DNA from: Caldisericales bacterium
GTDB taxonomy: Bacteria > Caldisericota > Caldisericia > Caldisericales > Caldisericaceae
NCBI GenBank assembly: GCA_015489815.1
Contig: WFZA01000010.1
Span: 1 to 35,431, forward strand
DNA: 35,431 nucleotides
Direction: 5' to 3'
Shown: in pieces, positions 8,011 to 15,184 of the stretch
How positions within the stretch are numbered: the stretch's first letter is position 1
Layout: each line of letters begins with the position of its first letter
Notes under the pieces: generated by a model
Told to the model about the DNA's origin: nothing
Database searches by the model: none
Seen by the model: the letters and a program-made list of their open reading frames with translations, nothing else
Program-made: the position numbers and the translations under genes

Positions 8011-8874
8011 CTATACCTCAATGTGGAAGACTCTTCTTGCAACTATACCTATTAAAAAGGAAATAACGCCAACAGAAATAGTAATAAAAAACATTTCAAA
8101 AAAACTTCCTTTAAATGTCCTTTCCTGAACCACAGACACGAAAACTGAGAAAACAGCAATAACAACTACTCCCATAGAAATAGATAACAGGAATGCCAAA
8201 AGATAGCGATGCAAAAGAAAATAAGGTATAACTAAGACAAAAACCACTGTTAAATAAGCGATGAAAGTATACAGTGAAGCCTTTAAAGGATTTCTATTAC
8301 CGTTTTCTGCTCTTTGGGAAAGGTATTCTGATGCAGCCATAGAAAGGGAAGCAGCCGACCCAGTGATAAGCCCTGCAACACCTATGGTAGTTGCATTCCT
8401 TAAAGCAAAAGTAAGTCCTGCAAGTGTTCCAGTAATCTCAACGAGCGCATCATTTAAACCCAATACCATTGAACTAATGTATCCAACTTTTTCCTCTCTA
8501 ATCATATTTACAAGCATTTTTTCGTGAATTTCTTCGTCGTTAAGGATTTCTTTCGATTCAGGAAATTCGGATACGATCAACTTATAGGTCGTTTCAGCAA
8601 CTTTTTCACCGTTCTCCATTAGCTTTATAGCAAATGTAATACCGAATACCCTTGAAAGAATGACAAACTTCCATATTTTAAATTTATCTGGTTTCACATC
8701 ACTGCCGGTATACTTTTTCCACTCCCTGTAATGTTTTAATTCATCCTGACCAATTTTTTCTAATATTTTTTTGTTTTTGCCTTTTGTTCTTCTTGAAAGA
8801 TATCTATATATAAGGTGCTCTGTAATCTCATTCCTTTGGAATTCTAATATCATCTGTTTTACACTTTCAGCCAT
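8011..8874 (-). CDS. Ferritin-like (erythrin) domain fused to a VIT1/CCC1 iron-manganese transporter
   Basis: This 287-residue fusion has a cytosolic di-iron type domain (about 1-120) and a VIT1/CCC1 membrane domain. Ferritin-like ligands are visible: E16 (NEITEHL), E45-x-x-H48 (DELKHY) and E114/E115 with H117 (DEEIHEKM). The membrane half opens with SSMVLGLNDALVEITGTLAG and the family motif SAASLSMAASEYLSQRAE, then three hydrophobic segments. The domain order matches erythrin-VIT1 proteins such as MbfA, which export iron; the exact metal is not shown here. A start 63 bp upstream (8937) is possible, but the ATG at 8874 is preferred because AAAGGAGGAT precedes it and the domain begins there. 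It leads a two-gene unit with the MscS-like channel. Confidence 0.88.
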   Translation of the reverse strand: MAESVKQMILEFQRNEITEHLIYRYLSRRTKGKNKKILEKIGQDELKHYREWKKYTGSDVKPDKFKIWKFVILSRVFGITFAIKLMENGEKVAETTYKLIVSEFPESKEILNDEEIHEKMLVNMIREEKVGYISSMVLGLNDALVEITGTLAGLTFALRNATTIGVAGLITGSAASLSMAASEYLSQRAENGNRNPLKASLYTFIAYLTVVFVLVIPYFLLHRYLLAFLLSISMGVVVIAVFSVFVSVVQERTFKGSFFEMFFITISVGVISFLIGIVARRVFHIEV

Positions 8875-8893
8875 TATGCATCCTCCTTTTAGT

Positions 8894-8899
8894 ATTATA
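8894..8899 (-). promoter_or_regulatory. Probable -10 box for the erythrin-VIT/mscS unit
   Basis: A perfect TATAAT lies on the minus strand about 20 bp before the ATG at 8874, just upstream of the ribosome site. No good -35 hexamer is found at 16-18 bp (TTCCTG/TTTCCT), so an activator or a weak promoter is possible. Confidence 0.4.
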
Positions 8900-8978
8900 C
8901 AAAAATTCTCCGAAACAGGAAAAATTAAAACACACAAATACCATTAAAACTTACGACAGAAATGAAAAACTAAAAGTT

Positions 8979-9008
8979 AAAAAAGAAAGGAGCAATTTAT
9001 AGCCCCTT
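8979..9008 (-). terminator. Rho-independent terminator after the lipoprotein gene
   Basis: On the minus strand AAGGGGC (9008-9002) pairs with GCTCCTT (8993-8987), with one G-T pair and an 8 nt loop. It is followed by TCTTTTTT. It lies about 50 bp after the lipoprotein stop and upstream of the erythrin-VIT promoter. Confidence 0.7.
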
Positions 9009-9057
9009 AATAAGAAAAGAATCTCGAAAAATTACATTCAAAGTTTAGAAAAATATT

Positions 9058-9549
9058 CTATCCCTTTAATAAGAATTGCGTACGGGAAGTAATGTGTCCG
9101 CTCCCTAATGCATCTTTAACCTTTATGATGGTCGTGTACTTTCCGTTCTTTGCATCTGAAGGCATAGTAACATTTAACGGGAAATAAAGATATTGTGCAG
9201 GGTGACTACCTCGTATTTCTTTATCAATCACTGTAGTTTCTGGAATTACTATATTCCCATCTGTATCTGTAATTTCTACACTAACGACAGGATGATATAC
9301 GACCTGATTCCCATCTTTCTCGTACTTTAGTCCAGTAACCTCAAAATAAATGTAGAATGTTTCTCCTGGAGCAAAAGTTTTATCTGTCTTTTCAATATAA
9401 TCTCTATCACCATTTACAGAAGAGCAGTAAGCAAAATGATTCATCTGAAGACCAACTTGGACATTACTACTCGTCGTAACGCCATTGCAACCACTGAATA
9501 AAACAGTGATAAGCATTGATAGCACGATCAAAGATAAAATTTTCTTCAT
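9058..9549 (-). CDS. Predicted lipoprotein, beta-rich (Ig-like) extracytoplasmic domain
   Basis: This 163-residue protein has a lipoprotein signal: MKKILS, a hydrophobic core, and LFSGC with C21 as the acylated cysteine. The mature part looks like a single beta-sandwich. It has alternating polar/hydrophobic strands, FAPGETFYIYFEVTGL, a VVSVEITDTDGN strand pair and a C-terminal GKYTTIIKVKDALG strand, as in Ig-like or intracellular proteinase-inhibitor (BsuPI-like) folds. No catalytic motif is seen and the function is unknown. It is a single-gene unit with its own TTGAAA-17-TATAAT promoter and terminator. The ribosome site AGGGGGATGAGG precedes the ATG. Confidence 0.8.
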   Translation of the reverse strand: MKKILSLIVLSMLITVLFSGCNGVTTSSNVQVGLQMNHFAYCSSVNGDRDYIEKTDKTFAPGETFYIYFEVTGLKYEKDGNQVVYHPVVSVEITDTDGNIVIPETTVIDKEIRGSHPAQYLYFPLNVTMPSDAKNGKYTTIIKVKDALGSGHITSRTQFLLKG

Positions 9550-9580
9550 TGCCTCATCCCCCTAATTTATTTGTTGTTTT

Positions 9581-9609
9581 ATTATAAAATTAATAAAAAA
9601 TTTTTTCAA
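9581..9609 (-). promoter_or_regulatory. Promoter of the lipoprotein gene
   Basis: The minus strand has TTGAAA (9609-9604), a 17 bp spacer and TATAAT (9586-9581), about 32 bp before the ATG at 9549. It is divergent to the tsaE promoter about 70 bp away. Confidence 0.65.
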
Positions 9610-9679
9610 CTATCAAGAAAAAAGAAAACGGCCATCCTCTTTAATAGAATCTCTCACTTCTAAAACCAGCATATAATAA

Positions 9680-9708
9680 TTGACAACATTGCTCCATTCA
9701 GTTAAAAT
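9680..9708 (+). promoter_or_regulatory. Promoter of the tsaE operon
   Basis: Consensus TTGACA (9680-9685), 17 bp spacer, TAAAAT (9703-9708). The tsaE ATG starts at 9718, only 9 bp after the -10 box. The expected transcription start (about 9714-9716) leaves a leader of 2-4 nt. No Shine-Dalgarno sequence is present. Confidence 0.75.
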
Positions 9709-9717
9709 ACAACTGAT

Positions 9718-10143
9718 ATGGAGAAATATATAACCAAAAACGACGAAGAAACAAAACAGGTGGCTGGCAAAATTATAGAAAAATACCTCGATAAAAAGAC
9801 AACCGTAATTTTTCTATCAGGCGAACTTGGCGCTGGAAAAACAGTATTCGTAAAAGGATTAGCACGGAAACTTGGGATTCAAAAACAGGTTGAAAGTCCA
9901 ACATTTATATTCGTTAGAGAATATCCATCAGAAATTCCTTTATACCACTTCGATTTATACAGAATAAATAACACTGACGAATTAGACGAATTAGGATTTT
10001 TTGACTATTTTGGAAAAAACGGAATAATAGCAATAGAGTGGGCAGAAAAAGCAGAAGATTTAATTAAACCAGATATAAAGGTACAAATAAAAAAAGTTAG
10101 CAAAAACGAACGAGAAATTGTAGTAGAGGAGTATACTGAATGA
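9718..10143 (+). CDS. tsaE: TsaE, ATPase of tRNA t6A synthesis
   Basis: This 141-residue P-loop protein supports the TsaB-TsaD complex that puts threonylcarbamoyl on A37 of ANN-decoding tRNAs. Walker A is GELGAGKT (35-42). SPTFIFVREYP, LYHFDLYRI and AIEWAEKAEDL are family motifs, including the Trp-containing C-terminal block. Length and the about 34 residues before the P-loop match family members, so the ATG at 9718 is right even though it lacks a ribosome site. The gene overlaps tsaB by 4 bp (ATGA). It is the first gene of a t6A operon that also holds rimI and tsaD; tsaC, which makes the threonylcarbamoyl-AMP donor, is not in this window. Confidence 0.95.
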   Translation: MEKYITKNDEETKQVAGKIIEKYLDKKTTVIFLSGELGAGKTVFVKGLARKLGIQKQVESPTFIFVREYPSEIPLYHFDLYRINNTDELDELGFFDYFGKNGIIAIEWAEKAEDLIKPDIKVQIKKVSKNEREIVVEEYTE

Positions 10144-10763
10144 ATATTTTAGGAATAAACAACGCATTTACACCTATACAAATCGTTTTCGGAAGTAACG
10201 ATGAAGTACTTTTCTCAATAAAAGAGAATCCTCCGTCAAGATATCCTAATAATATCCTGTTTTTGATAAATGAGTTTTTCATTGCCTTTCGTCTAAGCAC
10301 AAATGATATTGAAGCAATTTCTGTTGTAAATGGTCCAGGCAGCTTTACAGGAACAAGAATAGGCGTGGTTGAAGCAAAAATTATGGCACACTTCCTAAAT
10401 GTTTCCCTCGTTACGATAAACAGCCTTGATATTATAGGCTCTGCAATTAATGAAGGTTGGGCAGTACTCTCTGCAGGAAGAGGACAAATATTTGCAGCAA
10501 AGTTTCAAAATGGTAAAAGAATTTCTAAAAACTTGTGTATCTTTCCTGAAGAGATAAAAGACAACTTACCGCTATATACACCTAAAAGCAGAATGATAGA
10601 AAAACTCGGCATTAAAAACATTAACTTTATCTCTCCGTCAAATAATTCATTTCTCCGAATTTCTCATGAAAAGATTAAATCAGGAAGGACAGTAAAAGAC
10701 CCACTTACAATATCGCCTATTTATTTAAGAAGCACAGATCTAATTTTCAGGAAAAGGAAATGA
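10140..10763 (+). CDS. tsaB: TsaB, t6A complex scaffold subunit
   Basis: This 207-residue protein is an inactive paralogue of TsaD that forms the TsaB-TsaD heterodimer bound by TsaE. The ASKHA-fold N-terminus is MNILGINNAF, and the hallmark GPGSFTGTRIGV is at about 65-76. The C-terminal half is divergent, as is usual. It overlaps tsaE upstream and rimI downstream by 4 bp each (ATGA), so the three are translated together. No peptidase activity is expected. Confidence 0.92.
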   Translation: MNILGINNAFTPIQIVFGSNDEVLFSIKENPPSRYPNNILFLINEFFIAFRLSTNDIEAISVVNGPGSFTGTRIGVVEAKIMAHFLNVSLVTINSLDIIGSAINEGWAVLSAGRGQIFAAKFQNGKRISKNLCIFPEEIKDNLPLYTPKSRMIEKLGIKNINFISPSNNSFLRISHEKIKSGRTVKDPLTISPIYLRSTDLIFRKRK

Positions 10764-11227
10764 TTGAATTATCCGTAAAAATTACAAAAGCTACGACAAA
10801 AGATATAGATTCTATGTACGAAATAGAAACACTTAGCTACGAAATGCCGTGGCCAAAAGAAATGTTTGTGCTTGATTACCTCTTTGACGGTAAGGCACAT
10901 TACTATGTAGCAAAGTGGATGCGTAAAAATATAGGATTTTTAGGTATATGGAACGAAAACGATAAATTGCACATAGTAAACATTGCAGTACACCCTGATT
11001 ACAGAAAAAAAGGAGTAGGGAGTAAGCTTATGCAATTTGCAATAGATCTTGCTAAGAAATTACACAAAAAAGAAGTATACCTCGAAGTAAGGGAATCAAA
11101 CATGATAGCACAAAAAATGTACAAAAAGTTTGGGTTTTACATTAGCGGAAGAATAGAAAAGTACTATACTAATGGAGAAGACGGGCTTATTATGAGGAAG
11201 GCAATAAATGAAAATACTGGGTATTGA
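10760..11227 (+). CDS. rimI: RimI-type N-acetyltransferase (GNAT)
   Basis: This 155-residue GNAT enzyme is likely to acetylate the N-terminus of ribosomal protein S18 or other proteins. The acetyl-CoA loop RKKGVGSKLM is preceded by the strand IVNIAVHPDY, and EVRESNMIAQKMYKKFGF is the typical C-terminal GNAT block. The position between tsaB and tsaD is a common arrangement and supports RimI over another GNAT. Its 3' end overlaps tsaD by 20 bp. Confidence 0.9.
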   Translation: MIELSVKITKATTKDIDSMYEIETLSYEMPWPKEMFVLDYLFDGKAHYYVAKWMRKNIGFLGIWNENDKLHIVNIAVHPDYRKKGVGSKLMQFAIDLAKKLHKKEVYLEVRESNMIAQKMYKKFGFYISGRIEKYYTNGEDGLIMRKAINENTGY

Positions 11228-12215
11228 AACATCCTGCGACGACACTGCTTCAGCGGTTATAGACGAAAATGGGAATGTCCTAAGTAATGTCCTTTCGTCA
11301 CAAACACAATTTTATAAAGACTTTGGGGGTATTGTTCCAGAAATCGCGTCCCGCAAACATGCAGAACTTATTGGGTATGTGATACAGGAAGCACTAAATA
11401 TTGCAAACACAGATATAACAAATATAAATCTCGTATCCGTTACCTACGGTCCCGGGCTCGTAGGCTCACTTATCGTAGGAGTAGAAGCTGCAAAAGCAAT
11501 TTCGTTTGCAAAAAACATTCCCTTAATTGGAGTTAACCACTTAGAAGGGCACATTTACTCTTTATTCATAAATAACAAACCATTAAAAATAGATTCACCG
11601 CCTTTCCCGATGTTGTTTCTCATTGTATCAGGAGGACACACAGAACTCGTCTTTGTAAAAAATCATTTACAGTACAAAGTAATCGGAGAAACACGAGACG
11701 ATGCTGCAGGCGAAGCATTGGACAAATTTGCCAGGGCTTTAGGCTATGACTATCCAGGAGGCCCAATCATACAAAAATTAGGCGAAAAAGGTAATCCTTA
11801 TTTTTATAAATTTCCTCGCCTTTCTATAAAATCTCCGTATGAATTCAGTTTTAGCGGGCTAAAAACAGCAGGAGTTTATTATTTGCAAAAACATCAAGAC
11901 GAAGTAAAAACACACCTTGGCGACATCTGCGCAAGTTACGAAGAAGCACTCACCGATATACTCGTAAAACGGACACTAAAGGCAGCAAAAGATCTCAATG
12001 TAAAAGCAATTGGTGTTGTAGGAGGCGTATCCGCAAACAAAAGATTAAGAGAAAAGTTTAATAAACAATCCAAAATTCCTGTTTACTTCCCGGAAAAAGG
12101 TTTTTCGACAGACAACGCTGCAATGATAGCAATTGCAGGACTTTTACACTATAAAAACGGAGAACAGAGCAACTTACTCCTCGACGCATCTTCAACACTA
12201 TCGCTACCAAAATAA
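11208..12215 (+). CDS. tsaD: TsaD, tRNA A37 threonylcarbamoyltransferase
   Basis: This 335-residue catalytic subunit transfers threonylcarbamoyl to tRNA A37. MKILGIETSCDDT opens the ASKHA fold. The metal-binding HLEGH supplies H111 and H115, and VSGGHTELV, the FSFSGLKTA block, GGVSANKRLR and the STDNAA acidic motif are all present. It is full length with nothing missing. It starts inside the 3' end of rimI. The t6A genes end here; a 122 bp gap follows with no clear terminator. Confidence 0.97.
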   Translation: MKILGIETSCDDTASAVIDENGNVLSNVLSSQTQFYKDFGGIVPEIASRKHAELIGYVIQEALNIANTDITNINLVSVTYGPGLVGSLIVGVEAAKAISFAKNIPLIGVNHLEGHIYSLFINNKPLKIDSPPFPMLFLIVSGGHTELVFVKNHLQYKVIGETRDDAAGEALDKFARALGYDYPGGPIIQKLGEKGNPYFYKFPRLSIKSPYEFSFSGLKTAGVYYLQKHQDEVKTHLGDICASYEEALTDILVKRTLKAAKDLNVKAIGVVGGVSANKRLREKFNKQSKIPVYFPEKGFSTDNAAMIAIAGLLHYKNGEQSNLLLDASSTLSLPK

Positions 12216-12337
12216 TTTCGTTTAAATTTAAGAAAAAAGTCAAATAATTACAGGGTTCGTATAAAGACTTGCATAATTTTCTATTTTCTATAGACTATCA
12301 AGGTTATGCTTTTATTTATTTATTTGGGTGACGCATT

Positions 12338-12988
12338 ATGAATGTTAAAACTATAAAAGGCGCATTGTTAAAGGCAGAGCGTACAATTAAAAAAATATAC
12401 AATGAAAAGATTATAAGTAAGGCAGTACTTGGAAAGCAGGATGCACTACTCGAGTCAGAGTTTTCTGTATACTTAGTGCACTATACACCAGATGTTGATA
12501 AAAATTTTGGCAAGTTTTTTCCAAATATCGCCAGGCAAATTTTATGGAGCGAAGGCATACGCATAAAGAAAAAAACTGTTATAGACTTCGCAAATAGAAA
12601 AAGTAAGTATAGCAAGAAACTTGCCGTTCTATTTGTTCTTCCAGGAGGTAGTATCTTCCAGATCTCTCCAATATCTATAATTAGTTTTTGTGAAGCATTA
12701 AACCTGGAGATAGAAAGGGACAGTGTGTATTACTTCTTCCCTACGATCTTACTTTCACGACTTAGCGGAACCCCCTCAAAAAAAGAAGTAGTAGCAAAAG
12801 GAAAGCTCTCATTAATTGCACAGATAAACAACATTGAAGAACAAACAGATACTATATCGGACAGCCCAGTATTTAGCCTGTCAGATTTTGACACAGATGT
12901 AATAAGTGAAGTCATCCAACTCTTAAAAAGTATAAACGAAAGACTTAAAAACATAGAAAAGAAATTAGACAGGAGGCATAAAAAATGA
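12338..12988 (+). CDS. Hypothetical protein with C-terminal coiled coil
   Basis: This 216-residue protein is not recognised. It has no signal peptide or membrane segment. The N-terminal half is basic and mixed alpha/beta (GALLKAERTIKKIYNEK at the start). The middle has hydrophobic strands (KKLAVLFVLPGGSIFQISP). An acidic linker follows from about 165 (EEQTDTISDSPVFSLSDFD). The last 35 residues are a heptad-like helix ending in a very basic tail (LKNIEKKLDRRHKK). GGGTGA-like ribosome sequence (GGGTGACG) precedes the ATG. The stop overlaps the next gene by 4 bp, tying it to the 3D-domain protein and rsmA. Function unknown. Confidence 0.8.
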   Translation: MNVKTIKGALLKAERTIKKIYNEKIISKAVLGKQDALLESEFSVYLVHYTPDVDKNFGKFFPNIARQILWSEGIRIKKKTVIDFANRKSKYSKKLAVLFVLPGGSIFQISPISIISFCEALNLEIERDSVYYFFPTILLSRLSGTPSKKEVVAKGKLSLIAQINNIEEQTDTISDSPVFSLSDFDTDVISEVIQLLKSINERLKNIEKKLDRRHKK

Positions 12989-13953
12989 AAAAAACAGCAA
13001 AAATTATCAGTATCGTCCTCCTGCTCTCCTTTGCATTTGTATTAGTAGCAAACTCTTATGCAGTAGTTGACGGAAAAACTATCCGCACAGTAATATCTTT
13101 TAAAAAGCTCGCCCCAAGAGAAGTAGTCGAAAAAGCAAAGATTCCCATAAGTGCAAACGACATCGTACTTGGCACGGATAAAACACCGTGTAGAGTAATA
13201 CGGGTAGTGAGAGCAATAAGCATTCAACTGAGTATTAACGGAAAACCAATACTTTTAAACACGACCAAACGGAGAGTAGGAAACATACTAAAAGACGCAG
13301 GAATCAAATTGGGACCAAAAGACTTAGTAAAACCCTCCCTAACGAGTACAGTAGAGAATGGGGATAAAATTACAGTCCAGACTTATAGAACAGTTGTTAA
13401 AACAGTAAAAATCGTTATTCCGTATAAAACTATTTATCAGGAGAACGATAAATTAGCAAAAAACAGAGCAATTAAATTCAGAAAGGGAATAAACGGTGTT
13501 TTAGAGAAAAAATTCCTCGTTAGTTATCTTGGAAGCAAAAAAGTAGGACAAAAAGAAATTTCAGAAAGAGTCATAACACCATCTGTATCTGCTGTATACA
13601 TGATAGGAAAAGCACAATTTAATTATCACTACATCAAGAAATTAAGAGTTGTAGCAACTGCATATTCTCCAAGAGTAATAGAAACAGACGGAAACCCATG
13701 GAGAACAGCCACAGGCATGAGAAGTGGATTTGGCGTCGTCGCCGTCGACCCAAAAGTAATCCCTTTAGGAACGCTTATGTATGTTCAGGGATATGGTTAC
13801 GCTGTTGCAGGCGATACAGGAAGTTTAATAAAAGGTGACAAAATAGATGTATTTTTCTACTCCACCCAAGACGCATACAATTGGGGCAGGAGAACGGTTA
13901 CCGTCTACATACTCCCAGGTAAATGGAACTTTCCAAAAGAGTTAAGTTATTAA
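12985..13953 (+). CDS. Exported protein with DUF348, G5 and 3D domains (YabE-like)
   Basis: This 322-residue protein has an N-terminal signal peptide ending near NSYA. A DUF348-like repeat region (about 30-115), a G5 domain (about 120-200, YRTVVKTVKIVIPYKTIY) and a C-terminal 3D domain follow. The 3D domain carries RVVATAYSP, a conserved Asp pair in VAVDPKVIPLGTLMYV, and GDTGSLIKGDKIDVFF. Such proteins are cell-wall hydrolases or resuscitation-type factors related to MltA-fold lytic transglycosylases. In Bacillus, yabE lies just upstream of rnmV-ksgA, and the same 3D-rsmA neighbourhood is seen here. AGGAGG lies before the ATG. Its 3' end overlaps rsmA by 31 bp. Confidence 0.9.
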   Translation: MKKTAKIISIVLLLSFAFVLVANSYAVVDGKTIRTVISFKKLAPREVVEKAKIPISANDIVLGTDKTPCRVIRVVRAISIQLSINGKPILLNTTKRRVGNILKDAGIKLGPKDLVKPSLTSTVENGDKITVQTYRTVVKTVKIVIPYKTIYQENDKLAKNRAIKFRKGINGVLEKKFLVSYLGSKKVGQKEISERVITPSVSAVYMIGKAQFNYHYIKKLRVVATAYSPRVIETDGNPWRTATGMRSGFGVVAVDPKVIPLGTLMYVQGYGYAVAGDTGSLIKGDKIDVFFYSTQDAYNWGRRTVTVYILPGKWNFPKELSY

Positions 13954-14732
13954 TAAAGAAATATAGAATTTTTCCTTCAAAAACGATGGGGCAGAACTTC
14001 CTGATAAAGGAGTCTGCCCTTTATTTTATCAGAAATAGCATATTGCCAGAAAAATCTAAAACATACATAGAAGTAGGACCTGGCTTTATGTTTCTTACAA
14101 AACTCGTCGCAAAAGAGGCAAAAAAAATAATTGCAATTGAAAAAGACAGACGCTTTGCAGAATATTACAAAGAAATTCAAAACACAAATATAGAAGTAGT
14201 TTTTGAAGATGCATTAAAAGTAAATTTTGATGCATTTGAAGCAGAAGAACTTTTCGGAAATATCCCTTACAGTATAACGACTAATCTCATCGTAAAGATT
14301 ACAAAAAGCAAGAGAATTAAACGCTCCATCCTGCTGCTACAAAAGGAATTTGCACAGCGGCTTCTCTCGCCTCCAGGCACAAAGGAGTACGGTGCCATAA
14401 CCGTATTCGTAGACTTCTTTTTTAAAAAACGCTTTTTAAAAACATTCCCTCCGCACTTTTTTTACCCAAAGCCAAAAGTAAGCTCTTCACTTATAGAATT
14501 AAGACAAAAAACCGTTAAAGAAAGCATTGATAGAGATCTTCTTTTTGAAGTAGTGAGAGCTGCGTTCAGTAAAAGGCGCAAGCAAATAGTAAATTCTTTA
14601 TCTTCTGCGTTTGAGAAAGAAACCGTAATTAAGGCCTTAAAAGAAGCAAAGATAGATTTTTCAAGAAGGGCAGAAACCTTAAATCTCGAAGATTTCGAAA
14701 GAATATACAATTTTCTAAAAAATTATTATTGA
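13923..14732 (+). CDS. rsmA: 16S rRNA dimethyladenosine transferase RsmA (KsgA)
   Basis: This 269-residue SAM-dependent enzyme dimethylates the two adjacent adenines in the helix 45 loop of 16S rRNA. FPSKTMGQNFLIKES is the N-terminal signature, EVGPG starts the SAM motif, FEDALKV gives the acidic base contact and GNIPYSITT is the catalytic NLPY-type motif. In the SAM loop the usual GPGxGxLT reads GPGFMFLT, so the second glycine is replaced by Met, which is worth noting. The start at 13923 is 31 bp inside the preceding gene. The stop codon overlaps the -35 box of the gcv promoter. Confidence 0.95.
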   Translation: MELSKRVKLLIKKYRIFPSKTMGQNFLIKESALYFIRNSILPEKSKTYIEVGPGFMFLTKLVAKEAKKIIAIEKDRRFAEYYKEIQNTNIEVVFEDALKVNFDAFEAEELFGNIPYSITTNLIVKITKSKRIKRSILLLQKEFAQRLLSPPGTKEYGAITVFVDFFFKKRFLKTFPPHFFYPKPKVSSSLIELRQKTVKESIDRDLLFEVVRAAFSKRRKQIVNSLSSAFEKETVIKALKEAKIDFSRRAETLNLEDFERIYNFLKNYY

Positions 14733-14756
14733 AAATAAGCATAGAAACTGTATAAT
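14729..14756 (+). promoter_or_regulatory. Promoter of the gcvH-gcvPA-gcvPB operon
   Basis: TTGAAA (14729-14734), 16 bp spacer, TATAAT (14751-14756). The -35 box overlaps the rsmA stop codon. The predicted leader is only about 30 nt and holds the ribosome site GAAAGGAGG, leaving no room for a glycine riboswitch. Confidence 0.7.
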
Positions 14757-14791
14757 TTAAACAAACAAATTAACGAAAGGAGGCAGTAGAT

Positions 14792-15178
14792 ATGGGATAT
14801 AAAGTAATAGAAGGGCTTTACTATACAAAAAATGACGAATGGATTAAAGTTGAAGGCGATATAGGAACTGTGGGAATTACAGACTATGCCCAGGACAAAT
14901 TAGGAGACATCGTGTATCTTGAGGAGATAGAAAAAGGTAAAAAGATTAAAGCGGGGGAAACATTAACGACAATAGAATCAGTAAAAGCAGCATCAGATAT
15001 ATATGCACCTATTTCTGGAGAAGTAATTGAAGTAAACAGTGAAGTAATCAAAGAACCCTCAATAATTAACAAAGATCCTTACGGTAAAGGCTGGATAGCA
15101 AAAATAAAAATTGAAAATCCTGAGGAGTTAAAGGAATTAATGAAAGCAGAGGAATACAGTAATTATAGAAAAGAGTGA
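14792..15178 (+). CDS. gcvH: Glycine cleavage system H protein
   Basis: This 128-residue lipoyl carrier shuttles the aminomethyl group between the P, T and L proteins. The lipoylation site is K65 in TTIESVKAASD. YYTKNDEWIKVEGD and GITDYAQDKLGDIVYLE are typical H-protein segments, and GKGWIAKI ends the domain. AAAGGAGG precedes the ATG. It leads the operon, and gcvPA follows after 6 bp. The T protein gene, often placed just upstream, is not here. Confidence 0.97.
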   Translation: MGYKVIEGLYYTKNDEWIKVEGDIGTVGITDYAQDKLGDIVYLEEIEKGKKIKAGETLTTIESVKAASDIYAPISGEVIEVNSEVIKEPSIINKDPYGKGWIAKIKIENPEELKELMKAEEYSNYRKE

Positions 15179-15184
15179 TAACAT

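Noticed and set aside
9549-9557. A copy of the IS end motif TTGCCTCAT at the lipoprotein start
   Set aside because: It coincides with the ribosome site and ATG of a gene; there is no second copy or transposase remnant nearby, so a chance 9 bp match is more likely.
12216-12337. Promoter before the unknown coiled-coil gene
   Set aside because: TTGCAT and TATAGA are present but only 14 bp apart, and no better pair was found; the gene may be read from the tsaE promoter.
14757-14791. Glycine riboswitch before gcvH
   Set aside because: The leader is about 30 nt and holds only the ribosome site.
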